In this document: piece after piece, positions 32,201 to 42,581 of the stretch
Position numbering within the stretch: position 1 is the stretch's first letter
Layout of the letters: each line of letters starts with the position of its first letter
From: Crossaster papposus
Taxonomy: Eukaryota; Echinodermata; Asteroidea; Velatida; Solasteridae
DNA: 64,000 nucleotides
Assembly: GCA_037893245.1 (NCBI GenBank)
Contig: JBAIAA010000435.1
Span: forward strand, 186,001-250,000
Direction: 5' to 3'
Notes under the pieces: model-generated
What the model was told of the DNA's origin: nothing
The model's database searches: none
What the model saw: the letters and a program-made list of their open reading frames with translations, nothing else
Made by a program: the position numbers and the translations under genes

Positions 32201-35200
32201 CGTCACTGCAGTAACAACGCTTCTCAGATTCAAATGTTTTGGGGATAAAAAGTGATATTTTTTTCCATAACCGCAGCACTTTGAAGTGAAAAGTTTCTAA
32301 AAATGCATTATACTATCCAAAGCTGCTGTACTTCTTAACAAGTAAGTTTTTATTGTCATTAATTTTTGGAGTAGTTACCAAACGTATACGATCCCTTTAA
32401 CTAAACTGTGTCATGTTTAATAAAATCGCAGGCTTAAATTACGATTTTGGCCAACTCTCTTAGTGAAAATGGTGACAAATTTTGAAATTCTTAGTACAAT
32501 AATAAAAAGAAACAGCAGACGAAGTAGAAGAAAAACAAAAGCACAGAGGAGTCTGTTTTCGACAGACCACATAAAAATAAAGTAACGATCCTGTCCGTTC
32601 TTTTCTCCTAAAGGTCTTGAAGGGTATGCGAACTCTGAACTGGAAGACCAATCTAGGATTGGTCAATTTGGAATTGGAGCTGAAAGATCGCAAGCTCAAC
32701 TTATCAGTGTCACCGATACATGCTACCATCATTATGCACTTCCAGAACAAAGGTACTATGTGTATGTCCAAAGTTTTGTCCTATAAATGCACGTACGGCG
32801 TGTCGCACGTACGACGTGGTCCGTGAAATGGATCTCTGGACCAACACAGCTGCAATGCCTTGTCAGAGTTGTATTAGAGTCCTTCAGTCTCGAGTCAAGT
32901 CACTAGCTCTTCAAATGAACTGTTTAGCCAAAGCATTCCTTTGTCATTGTTAAACCAGTTACTTGTGACTGGCATTATGAAAGGACTTGCGACTGGACTC
33001 GCGACTGGACTCGCGGCTGGACTCGCGGCTGGACTCGCGGCTGGACTCGCGGCGCGACTCGCGACCCCACTTGACTTGCTAAAGGACTCGCTAAAGGACT
33101 CGCGACCCGACTTGCGACCTGACTCGCTAAAGGCCTCTCGACCCGACTCGCTAAAGGACTTGTGGTTTACTTTGACTGCAGCCGATTTCACACAAAAAAA
33201 TTTCAAACGGGAGTTGCGCCATTGTGCAAGGTTTCGTGAAATCGGCTGCTGGACCTTTGATGGGACTAGTCACGGGTGCTCAATTCTAACACTGCCTCGC
33301 CAACTCTTGCAGCCAAATGGACCGTGGAGGAGCTGAGTGGCCTCATGCAGGTCTCGGTCACGGCGCTGCGTCGCAAGATGGCCTTCTGGCAGAGCCAGGG
33401 GGTGCTGCGAGAGGAAGGCACCGACACGTTCGTCTTAATTGAGGAACAGAGAGGGGGGCGTAGCCTGCAGCAGGAGATGATCCTATTGGATAGCGATGAG
33501 GAGATGGAGTCTGCCATGGCAACAGCCCAGGATCAACAGGAGGAAGAACTGCAGGTGAGATTTATTGTTAGGCTTTGGCGATTTCTCAACTCTGAAATTG
33601 CTTCTTAAAGGTATAATACACCATTGGTAATTGTTTGAATTGTCATGAATGGGTGGATTGAGGGGGCTGTATTTTATAGTAAATATCGTTTATCTGACCT
33701 GTCTGAAGTTACAATCATGGATGCCGAGAAAAGCAAGAAAAACAGCGTTCATTTTCAACCGGCACCAGGCAGTAGTTCTTATGTTGTTCCTGTTTTTTTC
33801 CACGATCGCGATTTGTTTCTTTTCAATTCAATTTTAGAACAATTACAGGATATCTAGCGCAATCATTTTGCTGGATGCCTAGAATCATTATTTACTGAGG
33901 TAATAACAGTGCGAGAACCCGGTTATTACTGCGTGGTAATGACCGGGTTGGGAGATGACCGCTGGTAATGAATCGAGCCGAAGGCGAGCTCCATTACCAG
34001 CGGTCATCCCCCAACCCGGTCATTACCACGCAGTAATAACCGGGTTCTCGCACTGTTATTACCTTTAATAAATACCTTTTTTAACGAGAAAAATGGAGAA
34101 AATACTCCGAATTTCGCGACTTCGCGGCTTCTTCTTGGCCGTTTTACAAACGCAGCTTCGTTTCCGTATTTTGGCTTTGTTCATGTAGTTTAGCAGTGGT
34201 ACAGTTTTCCTAGTTCCGGATTTTTCCTAGTTCCGGATAGCTTCAAATAAAAACCTACCTTGTTATGGCTTGGTCTCCAATACTATTTGTTTAGATAAAG
34301 TGCATTTTGAAAAGAAACATACAAGCTTCTTGATATTTAAGTAAAAATAAGTCTAAAAGTCTCCAGTATTAAAACATTTTCCAAAGACTGAACGTTCATG
34401 TTTTCCTAGTTCCAGATCGCTCGTAAAATACATGCATCAACTACACGCGCGCAAGCGATTTCATATGTCGTGTTCTGTGGGATCATGGAGATTGCTCCAA
34501 GGTGGGACAAAGTTTATCGGCTTGTTGCCGCGCGCCACACACGTACACGGACAAAACATTTCAAAGCATTTCCTTGCAAGTCCTCTTTTAAACTATTTTG
34601 GAAGTGAAAGTATTTGAAATTTATTTTAAACTGTATTTATATAAATTAATGAATACTTTATCAGAAATATAGGCTTGATTCGGGTTGTTTCTAGTGTGAT
34701 AAATTTTCATATACGAAGCAGTTTTTTACTCGATCCGGAATTGGTTAAACCGATCCGCAACTATAAAAAGGGATGTCGGTATATTTGACGTCGTATTTTC
34801 AAATAAAGAAGAGCATAAATATCGAAACAAAAACTGTAGTTTTTCCATCACTCAAGGTAAACTACTAAACCTATTTCATTTAAATTTCGAAGATTAGACT
34901 TGCCAAAAACAGCGTGAAAATTTTTTGGAATCCAGGACTGGGAAAACGTCTGTAATGTGGCCAGAATGCAGCCCAAAGCCGGGGTTTAGAAAACGGCCAA
35001 TGGAAAACCCATGATATTACTACATATAATGCCCTGCACGTGATCGAGTCTCGGCCAATCAGAAGCCTTCCACTCTCCTAGGTATTTATTAATTTCAAAT
35101 AAGTAAGATATTTCTTTATAATTCGGCAGTAAATTTTTTCGATTTCTGCAAATGGTGTATCCTATCTTTTAACTTTACTTCAAAATCGGAATCACAATTC

Positions 35201-35980
35201 TGAAGTCGAAATCGCGATTCCAAAATTAAAAATCGCGATGCTAAACTTGAAATTTTCAACTCAGTCGCGATTCAAATTTTTGAAAGAATCCATTCTCTAA
35301 TTCTCTGATTTTGATCTTGCATGTTTTCTGCTTGGAAACAAAAATAATAAAATTGTTGTAATCCGGAATCAGAATCAATATTCCAAACTTGTCCAAACAA
35401 AGTTGTCGGAATCTTGGGCGATTTCACGCCAGAATCGAATCCGATTCAATTCCGGACTCGGAATCACGATTCCAAACTCTATCGTAACCGTTTTTGTTGC
35501 TTTCCTTGGCATCCACAATTGTAAAACTTTGGTCAGTTAAAAGATATTTACTATAAAATACAACCCCTCAGATCCACCCATTCATGATAATTAGAGCAAT
35601 TACCAATGATGTATCCTTTCCTTACCAATGTCGAGTTTACTCGACCGTTCTTAGCAGTGTTAAAAAATTGTGGCAACGAAAGGGTTAAAGGTGACTCGAA
35701 CATTTTGTGACTCAAATACAAGTATGTGGTTCATTCTCTCTTCGTTTTGTTGTTTTATTTCCCACAGGTGTTCTGGTCCTACATTGTCGGCATGCTAACC
35801 AACCTAGAATCACTGAGTCTCGATCGCATCTACTCCATGCTCAAGATGTTTGCCATGCAAGGCCCCTCCTCCTCGGAATTCTCCGAGCACAAACTGCGTC
35901 AGTTCCTGGATCGCAAGGTGCGGGAGCAGCTCTTGGTGTACTCGACGGGAGTCTATCGCTTGCCGAAAACCGAGACGTGA
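29069..35980 (+). CDS. ANAPC2: ANAPC2 (anaphase-promoting complex subunit 2), C-terminal half in six exons
   Basis: ANAPC2 is the cullin-like scaffold of the nuclear/cytosolic APC/C ubiquitin ligase; it holds the RING subunit ANAPC11 and controls mitotic exit. Six plus-strand exons (29069-29237, 30590-30891, 31526-31645, 32614-32752, 33313-33554, 35768-35980) join in consistent phases (1,0,0,1,0). They give the acidic linker DWQPDPIDADP, the cullin-homology segment (LVNIYGSRELFVNEY, CEVMLKDVADSRR, MRTLNWKTNLGLV), and the C-terminal winged helix ending GVYRLPKTET. This matches the C-terminal half of animal ANAPC2. N-terminal exons were not found between the array and this point or recognised further upstream. 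They may be distant, missing from the assembly, or truly absent. Exon 29069-29237 has an internal frame problem. Introns carry MITEs and a minisatellite. Confidence 0.85.
29260..29720. repeat. Degenerate GGATTCAGGATAC / TGATGGA repeats in ANAPC2 intron
   Basis: Irregular direct and inverted copies of GGATTCAGGATAC, GATGGACT and TCCATCA occur throughout. The segment around 29267-29330 (AGGACCCGGTCTTGACTGCG) is related to one arm of the palindrome at 33899-34063. The open frame 29490-29768 passes through these repeats and is not considered a gene. Confidence 0.55.
29721..30589. other. ANAPC2 intron, no further feature
   Basis: AT-rich intronic sequence between exons at 29237 and 30590. The small frames on both strands have no supporting splice sites or protein character. 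Confidence 0.4.
30590..30891 (+). CDS. ANAPC2: ANAPC2 exon (cullin homology domain, N-terminal part)
   Basis: The acceptor ATCTGTAAG ends at 30589 and the donor GTAAGA follows 30891. The exon reads KSRRSSDIISMLVNIYGSRE, then FVNEYCGLLADRIL, ELRYLELLKLCFGES and CEVMLKDVADSRR. These are the most conserved cullin-homology motifs of ANAPC2. GC content is clearly higher than in the surrounding introns, as expected for a conserved exon. Confidence 0.9.
31526..31645 (+). CDS. ANAPC2: ANAPC2 exon (cullin homology domain, middle)
   Basis: Phase 0 at both ends between GGTCAG and GTACAG. It reads MILSAQFWPNLKEEKLKIPE followed by EIEKAMEEYTKSYQ, matching the ILSxxFWP block of ANAPC2. Confidence 0.9.
32005..32396. 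mobile_element. piggyBac-type MITE with TTAA target duplication, copy 1
   Basis: TTAA flanks both ends (32001-32004 and 32397-32400). The termini AGAGATTGTATACGTTTGGT and ACCAAACGTATACGATCCCT are inverted repeats. It contains no transposase and lies in an ANAPC2 intron. A second copy lies at 36730-37039. Confidence 0.8.
32614..32752 (+). CDS. ANAPC2: ANAPC2 exon (cullin homology, start of winged helix)
   Basis: The acceptor TCTCCTAAAG and donor GTACTA bound the exon; phase 0 in, phase 1 out. It reads VLKGMRTLNWKTNLGLVNLE and continues LELKDRKLNLSVSPIHATII, matching ANAPC2. Confidence 0.9.
32975..33165. repeat. GGACTCGCG minisatellite in ANAPC2 intron
   Basis: Runs of GACTCGCGGCTG and GACTCGCTAAAG repeat with a period of about 12-15 bases. 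Both strands remain open through it (LAAGLAAG on plus, SPAASPAA on minus), which follows from the repeat period and is not evidence of a gene. Confidence 0.8.
33313..33554 (+). CDS. ANAPC2: ANAPC2 exon (winged-helix domain)
   Basis: The acceptor CTCTTGCAG and donor GTGAGA bound the exon; phase 1 in, phase 0 out. It reads KWTVEELSGLMQVSVTALRR, then WQSQGVLREEGTDTFVLIEE and an acidic tail (LDSDEEMESAM). It belongs to the winged-helix region of ANAPC2, which in the human complex is mobile and contacts the E2 enzyme. Confidence 0.9.
33609..35168. mobile_element. TTAA-flanked TIR element carrying a nested 1.2-kb insertion
   Basis: TTAA at 33605-33608 and 35169-35172 flank inverted ends (AGGTATAATACACCATTGG and its approximate complement AATGGTGTATCCTATCT). 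The outer parts match the 312-bp element at 39322-39633 almost throughout. From about 33899 to 35085 extra sequence interrupts that match, including the large palindrome. It lies in the last ANAPC2 intron. Confidence 0.7.
33899..34063. repeat. Near-perfect palindrome, 72-bp arms
   Basis: Arms 33899-33970 and 33992-34063 are reverse complements with a single mismatch, separated by 21 bases. They start GGTAATAACAGTGCGAGAAC. Such near-identity implies a young or homogenised structure; the RNA would form a long hairpin inside the ANAPC2 intron. Confidence 0.85.
35169..35767. other. Rest of the last ANAPC2 intron, with an inverted MITE fragment
   Basis: The segment 35536-35618 is the reverse complement of the left end of the element at 33609 (shared TACTATAAAATACA and ATTACCAATGATGTATCC). 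The remainder is AT-rich with repeated GGAATC and ATTCCAAA words and no exon until 35768. Confidence 0.5.
35768..35980 (+). CDS. ANAPC2: ANAPC2 terminal coding exon
   Basis: The acceptor TTTATTTCCCACAG ends at 35767. The exon reads VFWSYIVGMLTNLESLSLDR, then YSMLKMFAMQG and KVREQLLVYSTGVYRLPKTE, ending in TGA at 35978-35980. It is the conserved C-terminal winged helix of ANAPC2, ending at the expected place. Confidence 0.92.
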   Translation: MFWSYIVGMLTNLESLSLDRIYSMLKMFAMQGPSSSEFSEHKLRQFLDRKVREQLLVYSTGVYRLPKTET

Positions 35981-36169
35981 ATGAGGTCAATCGTGTCTGG
36001 GCAAAATGAGACGGAACTCGGCACAGGCCATAACCCTATAACCCTACCAGATCCAGCACATTGCATCTGTGGTGACTGCTTGACCTTGCTGCACTCTGCA
36101 CACAAGTCAATGTGACAAAGTATGCAATCTGATGCGTCTGGCAGGGTTTCTAGCCAAAATATCCTGGAG

Positions 36170-36440
36170 GGTAAGGGTTAATACACTATTTCGCAGGGGG
36201 TTAGGGGTAACTACTGAACCTGTGTGAAGCTGTTGTAGTTTGTTAGGTTTGGTATGCTTTCTAGTGCGAGAGCCTAGAGGGTTAGGGTTAACTACTGAAC
36301 CTGTTTGCAGTTGTTGAAGTTTGTTGGGTTTGGTATGCTTTCTATAGTGCGAGAGCCTAGGGGGTTAGGGTTAACTGCTGAACATGTTTGCAGCTGTTGA
36401 AGTTTGTTAGGTTTGGTAGGCTTTCTTGTTAGGGGGTTAG
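36170..36440. repeat. About 92-bp tandem repeat, three units, downstream of ANAPC2
   Basis: Units contain GGGTTAGGGTTAACTACTGA, GTTGAAGTTTGTT and GGTATGCTTTCTAGTGCGAG. The GGGTTAGGG words are part of this unit and do not form a telomeric array. The frame 36292-36501 on the minus strand runs through it. Confidence 0.75.
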
Positions 36441-36540
36441 GGGGACACCCTGTGATTTTATTAGCGCAACCAATGAATTTCACATGATCTGCAATGTACA
36501 CTTGTTAAAACCCATTTCATTTGTGTTTATTCCTTGCAGG

Positions 36541-36600
36541 CTTATGCTATCGGAGGCGTTGGATCTGTTGTTCGTGTTTTGACCGACCGGAAAACAGTTT
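36541..36600 (+). CDS. Possible isolated 3' exon, unassigned
   Basis: A good acceptor (TTTATTCCTTGCAG) is followed by 19 codons in phase 0 (AYAIGGVGSVVRVLTDRKTV) and a stop. In phase 1 a Cys/Arg-rich tail of similar length is also open. No preceding exon could be assigned. It may be an unidentified gene's last exon or chance. Confidence 0.2.
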
Positions 36601-36729
36601 GAAAAATGTGTCTTAGATAAAAGCAAACTTCTAGGTGTAAATGAGAGAGGTAGACATCAAAGCATATTTACGAATTAGGGGCATTCTTTTTTATTTCTAT
36701 GGTTTTCATATTAATTGTTTGCCTTTTAA

Positions 36730-37039
36730 AGAAATCGTATACGTTTGGTAATTGGAACCCACTGTTTCAATCCTATATAGTTATAGATATATACCATTAA
36801 ACTAACCTGCAAAAATTTTATTTCAAAAAGGTGGTAGCGATTTTGAGATATTATGAAAATCTAGAGCGGTTATGTCCACGCAGGAAGAATAATCTGCATT
36901 GGAATACACAATCTGAGAAACGTCACTGCAGTAACGCTTCTCAGATTGCATTATACTATCCAAAGCTGCTGTACTTCTTACCAAGTAAGTTTTTATTGCC
37001 ATTAATTTTTTGAGTAATTACCAAACGTATACGATTCCT
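36730..37039. mobile_element. piggyBac-type MITE with TTAA target duplication, copy 2
   Basis: TTAA at 36726-36729 and 37040-37043; termini AGAAATCGTATACGTTTGGT and ACCAAACGTATACGATTCCT. It shares most of its interior with 32005-32396 but lacks about 80 bases near the right side. Confidence 0.8.
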
Positions 37040-37164
37040 TTAAGTTTTTTTTTAATTTGAAGGAATACAAAATTGGAGTTCTACCTGATTAGATGGATAA
37101 ACTAAATGATGGGAAGTGTGTATTATCTTGAGTTTTGTTTATCATGAGTTAATATCACTCCCAG

Positions 37165-37435
37165 AAATCACTGGATAGTTGGTAGAGTGCCGGTCCGGTA
37201 TTCCGGAGGTCACAGGTTCAAGTCCTATACCCAGCACGATATGAGACCGAGGGACTCCTTTCTTAGTCCCCCATACCTATACACTCTCTAAACTATTGAA
37301 TTTTCTGAGAAACTACAACATTCCGCAACCACAACGACCGCCACAAAAGAGGGGGGGGGGGGGGGTGTGGTGGGGGGTGGGGGGGGGGGGGGGGTGGGAT
37401 GGTGGGGGGGTGGGGGGGGGGGTCCCCCGTTTCAT
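37165..37435 (+). repeat. tRNA-derived SINE with G-rich tract
   Basis: The head contains TAGTTGGTAGAGTGCCGG (A box) and GGTTCAAGTCC (B box) with tRNA-like spacing. The body follows with CCCATACCTATACACTC and AACATTCCGCAACC, then a long G/T-rich tract (about 37351-37424). The body matches 38590-38745. It is a SINE, not a functional tRNA: the acceptor stem is not intact. Confidence 0.65.
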
Positions 37436-38066
37436 ATCTTGCTTCATATTTCAAATTCCGCCTTGCCGATTTCTTTGTTCACTTTTATTATGCAAATTTA
37501 TGCAAATTTACCTCGTCAATTTTTCTTTGTGGTTTATTTGTGTGGAAATAAAAAGGGACGCCCTTAAATAGCTTTGGAAAACCTTACGATATGAAAGAAA
37601 ACATGCAGGAGAGATTATACAAAATAAATGTCGTCATTGTCAAATGCGACGAGAAATGTACACTTGTTGGGCCCAAAATCATTGTGAAACGCTCATGACA
37701 AAAAAGAAGCAATTCCAAAAGTATTTTTTTCTATAAGTGTAGTTTTGTCGGCTTAAGAGTGTAATCAAGTCCAGCATAGGTCAAATCATAAGTAATCAAA
37801 TCGCAAGTAGGGTGTGCATCGGTGCGGAACCGGGAACCTGATTATTTTTACCGATCTTTGATGTCGGTAACTGGTTCCAGAATATAGAATCGAGAACTCG
37901 TAACAAATATTTTGCAAGTTACATATAGTAAATTCCCAGACAAAAGAAATATTTTGAAGGAAAAAAACCCACATAAATCGCAACGATCAACCACTAACAG
38001 CTTGTTGCTTTTAAAATTGCTTTGTACCTTGAAAATTTAACTGAGCAACAACTTGGTGTCTTTGCT
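37436..38066. other. No gene seen
   Basis: AT-rich sequence without splice-supported frames or defined repeats. Confidence 0.4.
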
Positions 38067-38541
38067 TTAGCCCTGTCCGCACTGGACTTAATTTGGGCAA
38101 ACTAACCGAGCCAATGGGTAACTTACCCTTTTCAAGTCCAGTGCGAACAGCCTGGGTAACTTTTCTCACAGGTAACAACTTACCCACGCTGCGTGGGTAG
38201 TTGTTTAACCAAGCCAAAGGTGCCCAGGAAGATTGACCAGTTTAACCGAGCCAGTGCGGACGCGACGTCTCGGTTAAATCTTCCATCACCCGGTGATGGA
38301 ATATTTAATGTTGAGAGCTAGCGTCGGGATCGGGAACAGACGATCCGGTCGTCAAGTCGCGGTCATAGGTCGCCCTCTTTATTGTTTTGTAGCCAGCTCG
38401 GTTAGTTTACCCATCGTCTCGGCAATTCTACCCGTGTCAATTAAATCCAAGTGCGGCGGTGGGAAGATTAACCCATCAGAATGTTACCCGGCGTAATGGT
38501 CAAATTACCCAAAATGTTTATCCAGTGCGAACACGGCTTAA
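38067..38541. repeat. MITE with CCGTGTTCGCACTGGA-type ends
   Basis: The left CCTGTCCGCACTGGACTTAA and right ATCCAGTGCGAACACGGCTT ends are inverted repeats, flanked by TTAG and TTAA. Related to 13272-13849. Confidence 0.6.
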
Positions 38542-38589
38542 GACAGGTATCCATAATTTGTGTTTAACGGGTACTCACTGCACACGTAT

Positions 38590-38745
38590 CAAGCAACATA
38601 TGGGACCGAGCTACTCCCCCCCATACATGTACCTATACACTCCTTGGACTATTGTTACCTAACGCACCCCTCAAAAGAAACCACAACATTCCGCAAGCGC
38701 AACGACCACCACAAAGAAGGGGGGGGGGGGGGAACTCTCCGTCCC
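38590..38745 (+). repeat. SINE body fragment, second copy
   Basis: Shares CCCATACATGTACCTATACA, AACATTCCGCAAGCGCAACG and a terminal G run with the SINE at 37165-37435. The tRNA-like head is missing. Confidence 0.6.
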
Positions 38746-39321
38746 ATATATTGCTTCATTTGTACATAATATGCTACAGAATAACAAAACCAAAATTGAT
38801 TTTACTGACATGTTAAAAGTTTATTAAACAAAATTGTATATTACTCTTATTTGACACAATTGTCAGAATTAAAGTTATGCAACCAGCTACCCATATTAAA
38901 TTGTAGTCTTGCATTTACTTGTATGTACACATTTTGGGCGAGCTCTTCTGTACATATAGTTCTTCAAATATTTTTGAAAAATACGTGCAAGTGAAACACG
39001 TCATTGTGCTCATTGTAAATTTAGCTCTTGATGTTAGCATGAGCTTCAAGATACCTAAATGTGAACTGCCCCCACAAAACCAGACATAAGTGGGTTTTTT
39101 TAAAAGTGAGATAATGTTATTTTCATCTTTCCTTTGGTACCAAAACCACTTCCTATTGTTCAGGGTGCAACCCCCTAAAAAAAAACACAGACAAACCAAC
39201 GTTAATGAAGTATGTTGCACATTTTCATTTATTATTTGGCAGGATTACAAACAAACACAAATTTGCATATATGTATATACAATTACAAAGCTAGTCAGAA
39301 ACATTTCTAAAACACCCTTAA
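38746..39321. other. No gene seen
   Basis: AT-rich sequence. The overlapping small frames on both strands have no splice or protein support. Confidence 0.4.
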
Positions 39322-39633
39322 AGGTAGGATACACTATTGGTAATTGCTTGGATTTTGGAGGTTGTATTTTATAGTAAATATCGTTTAACTGACCTGTCCG
39401 TTTACAATATTGAATGCCGAGAAAAAGCAAAAAAAAACGGCGTTTGTTTACAACCGGGGTCCGGCAGTTGTTTTTTCGCATAAAATTCAATTTTTCAGAA
39501 CAATTACAGGATATCTAGCGCAATCATTTTGCTGGATGCCAAGAATCATTATTTACTTTTAAATAAGTAAAAATATTTCTTAATAATTCGGTATTAAGAA
39601 AATTTGATATCTGCAAAATAGTTAATTCTACCT
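39322..39633. mobile_element. 312-bp TIR MITE, intact relative of 33609-35168
   Basis: Flanked by TTAA (39318-39321) and TTAG (39634-39637). The ends AGGTAGGATACACTATTGG and ATAGTTAATTCTACCT are inverted. The interior includes ACAGGATATCTAGCGCAATC, shared with the element at 33609. Confidence 0.7.
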
Positions 39634-39637
39634 TTAG

Positions 39638-41468
39638 GAACATACATGCAGGTCTATACAAGAGCCCAAGCAATTGGCCGTTCCCAACAGGCACATTTTT
39701 TAACGGGCGCTGCGCTATTGACACAAAATAACACAAAATGCACCAGAAACCATTGCGAGATACAAACCGTGTATTATAACATGTAGACTCAGAATGCAAT
39801 TAATACGTCTCACCCAATCAGGCTACAACTTGCAAAACAAGAAAAATGTTGTTTCATTTTTTTACGAGTACGTCACGATTACCGTTCAATAATGAAAAAC
39901 ATGTAAATTACTTAATCTGCTCATACAAGTTATATATTTTAAAATTATTCATTTTCTTTTAACTGAAAGGCCGTAATTAAAAAGTCTAACCCGGCATATT
40001 AGCTACTGCAAGACACAGACTGCAGTTTTGACATTACATTTGATTGACATCAAAATACGCCAGATGATGTTTTACACATTCGGTAGTCTTCATTTTCAAC
40101 AGATATAATCCTGACTACAGATGCTCATCGAACCCCATCCCCCGTTTAACAGTTTTTGCTTCGCTCACAGTATTTAAAAGTGATCTTCACACCAATCTTA
40201 GCACCAAAGTTTACACAAAATATATACACATTTTAAAACAAATACATTTCTTAAAAAAATATACTTTTATTTACATTTTGACAGTATTATTACATGTACT
40301 CTCATTGGTGGTTGGAGTGATCCCAAAAATACTCAATACTAAATTTCTTTCACGTTTTTACACAAGTACTATAATGTTCAGGCCAACTAGCTAGTTTATA
40401 AAAATAATCCTATATTTACAAAGAATACATGTATTAGCCATCAATGTTTGAAATAATTCCAAACCTACCCAAAAGATGCTCACTGTTATACATAAACACA
40501 ATTGTTATCTGGCCAACAAGTTTCAACTTATGAAGGAAATGGACCAAACCACCCATACAGCCTCAGTGTTGGATAAGAAATCAACGAGTGTCATACATCC
40601 ACTTGGTATTCACACTAGTGATGTTTTTATGCACACACGTACAGATTTGAAGTCTTCGGTAATTTCGTTGGTCAATTTAAACTGTTTGCAGATGTAAAAT
40701 CGGAAAATCATTTAAACACTCTACAAAAACCGGGATAAGAGTTGACCCAAATGTTGGTCAGATTGGACTCGACACTCGTCCAGGTCAAAATAACACTTTC
40801 AGGGTCACCTTTCCGGTCATTTTGACATTTAAGGAGCATTTTATATGAAAAACAAAATCATTTTGACACGAAAGACTATTTGGTCATATCTGACCCGGAT
40901 TCAGAGTAGAATCCGAGTCGGGACTTATGAGAGTGTAAGTTCGACTCTGATGACAAACCACCGTTTTGTACGAAGAGGGTGAAGAGCTAATTGTCTTACG
41001 CGCAGTGCGACCCAACTGACGATCTGAATCGAGAATGTGTTACGATGTTTATGCTTTAAACTGCAAGCAGGCATCCTGAAGTGACAGAGTTTTTTTTATT
41101 GATTTGGTTCTGTGGAATTTGCACATGCATGTTCCCGATTTTATGGTGACAATTATTGTTTTTGTTAGACAGAATATTCTGATTTTGCCAAAAAAGTAAC
41201 TGTTATTGTGGCTGGGATAGTTACTTTAAAGAACTTGAAAACATAGCCGCGATCAACACTATTACGTCTCCGTCTAATCTTTATCTAAACTTTATTTTCG
41301 AAGTTATGAAAACTTGTTTTTACCTATTCATGGGCATACCACTCCCCCCTCCCCTCCTTTTTGTTGACCGGTGATGGGTCATTCGATCACCCCAGATTTT
41401 TGTGGTGATAATAAAAAAGAATATGCTGAATTTGAGGTATCTTGTACCTTTCCAACATTAAAATGTAA
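39638..41468. other. Intergenic region upstream of the gypsy element
   Basis: No coding exon or RNA gene recognised. There are scattered AT-rich stretches and small inverted words around 40890-40925. Confidence 0.4.
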
Positions 41469-42509
41469 TGTGGCGAAAATCGCCAAGACGCTTATTTATT
41501 GAGAGTTAACTGAATTAATATTATTGGCTAGCTTAATAATATCCCAATTCTAGAAACTTCGTTTATAACTGACTCTAGCCTAGCTTGAAGTGTATCTACA
41601 TGTAATAACATTTGTTGAATTGTATGCTTTGATCTTGTTTCAGTCATAATTCCTCGGGGATGAACTTTCAGCTGTACTTACGCTGACTCCACGTAGTGTG
41701 TTTATGCCGTAATTTATGAACGTATTGCATGCTGTACGTACACACACATACACCCCTACCTGTGTGCGTGCGAAACGACTGTGAGCCGCACCAGTACATG
41801 TACATGTACTGTTGTGTTGTTACAAGCTACCGTAGACTGTTGTATTATCTGGCCAATCATCGCTGTTGTATGAGATGCGCGTTTCGCGCACATGTGGAGG
41901 GCGTCCGCATCGTGCCTATAAATTCCGCTGATTTCTGTTCGGTTCTGTTCCATCGGAGCAGGCCGCGCAAGATCTCAAGACAAGACCTCAAGGCATATTT
42001 TAGAAAGCCCCCAACCGTGCCTAGATCTGCGCTATTGGGCTTTGTCGGAGAAAACCACATGGACATTTCCGTGTGAAAAATCCGACGCTAGTAATAAAGA
42101 CTAAAAGAAAGTATAGTTTATGCGCTGTAATGTTTTTGAGCTATATTCCTGTTGTATAACAGACGACAGAAATAGCGGCCATCGAATCCTTAAAGCTATC
42201 CACGCTACCACTACATAATCTCATGCCACAGCTTTATTGGAATAACTTTGTTTACAATAATAGAGGGCGCTGTTTTAAAGATGTTCAGCTCAGATGTACT
42301 CGAGAAGTTTCAATAAACTGAATTACCATTTTGATTGGTTGAAAGAATTACTCCCTCTTGTGGACATTATCTTTTATTGCTCCCCACATTCCCTCCAAGA
42401 ATCCGGTCTCACTCATCTACACTTCATTAAAGATTCCGGCAGATAACTGGGACTTGATTTTATTTAGGGGTTAGCCCAGACTGACATTAGGCGACCCGGA
42501 ATCGTTACA
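41469..42509 (+). repeat. 5' LTR
   Basis: Begins TGTGGCGAAAATCGCC and ends GGAATCGTTACA (TG...CA ends). A likely TATA box, TATAAAT, lies at 41917-41923 and a poly(A) signal AATAAA at 42093-42098, so U3, R and U5 can be laid out. It contains 74 bases absent from the 3' LTR, lying between GCTGTACTTAC and GCTGTACGTAC. Confidence 0.92.
41917..41923 (+). promoter_or_regulatory. LTR TATA box
   Basis: TATAAAT within the LTR, about 170 bases upstream of the AATAAA signal, in a sequence context shared by both LTRs. Expected to drive transcription of the retrotransposon. Confidence 0.5.
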
Positions 42510-42512
42510 TTT

Positions 42513-42530
42513 TGGTGGCAGCGGTGGGAT
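42513..42530 (+). promoter_or_regulatory. Primer binding site, tRNA-Leu type
   Basis: TGGTGGCAGCGGTGGGAT starts three bases after the LTR. It is the complement of the CCA-bearing 3' end of the animal tRNA-Leu whose acceptor region reads ATCCCACCGCTGCCA. This would prime minus-strand DNA synthesis. Confidence 0.75.
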
Positions 42531-42581
42531 CAGGATGAGAGTAGCAAGAAAGGTCAACAGATTGAAAAGAGACTTTCAGAG

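Noticed and set aside
36170-36440. Interstitial telomere repeat
   Set aside because: GGGTTAGGG words are part of a 92-bp tandem unit and are not a (TTAGGG)n array. The two words near 17345, 21250 and 25218 are also isolated.
37165-37240. Functional tRNA gene
   Set aside because: A and B boxes are present, but the acceptor stem does not pair and the body continues into a repeated SINE.
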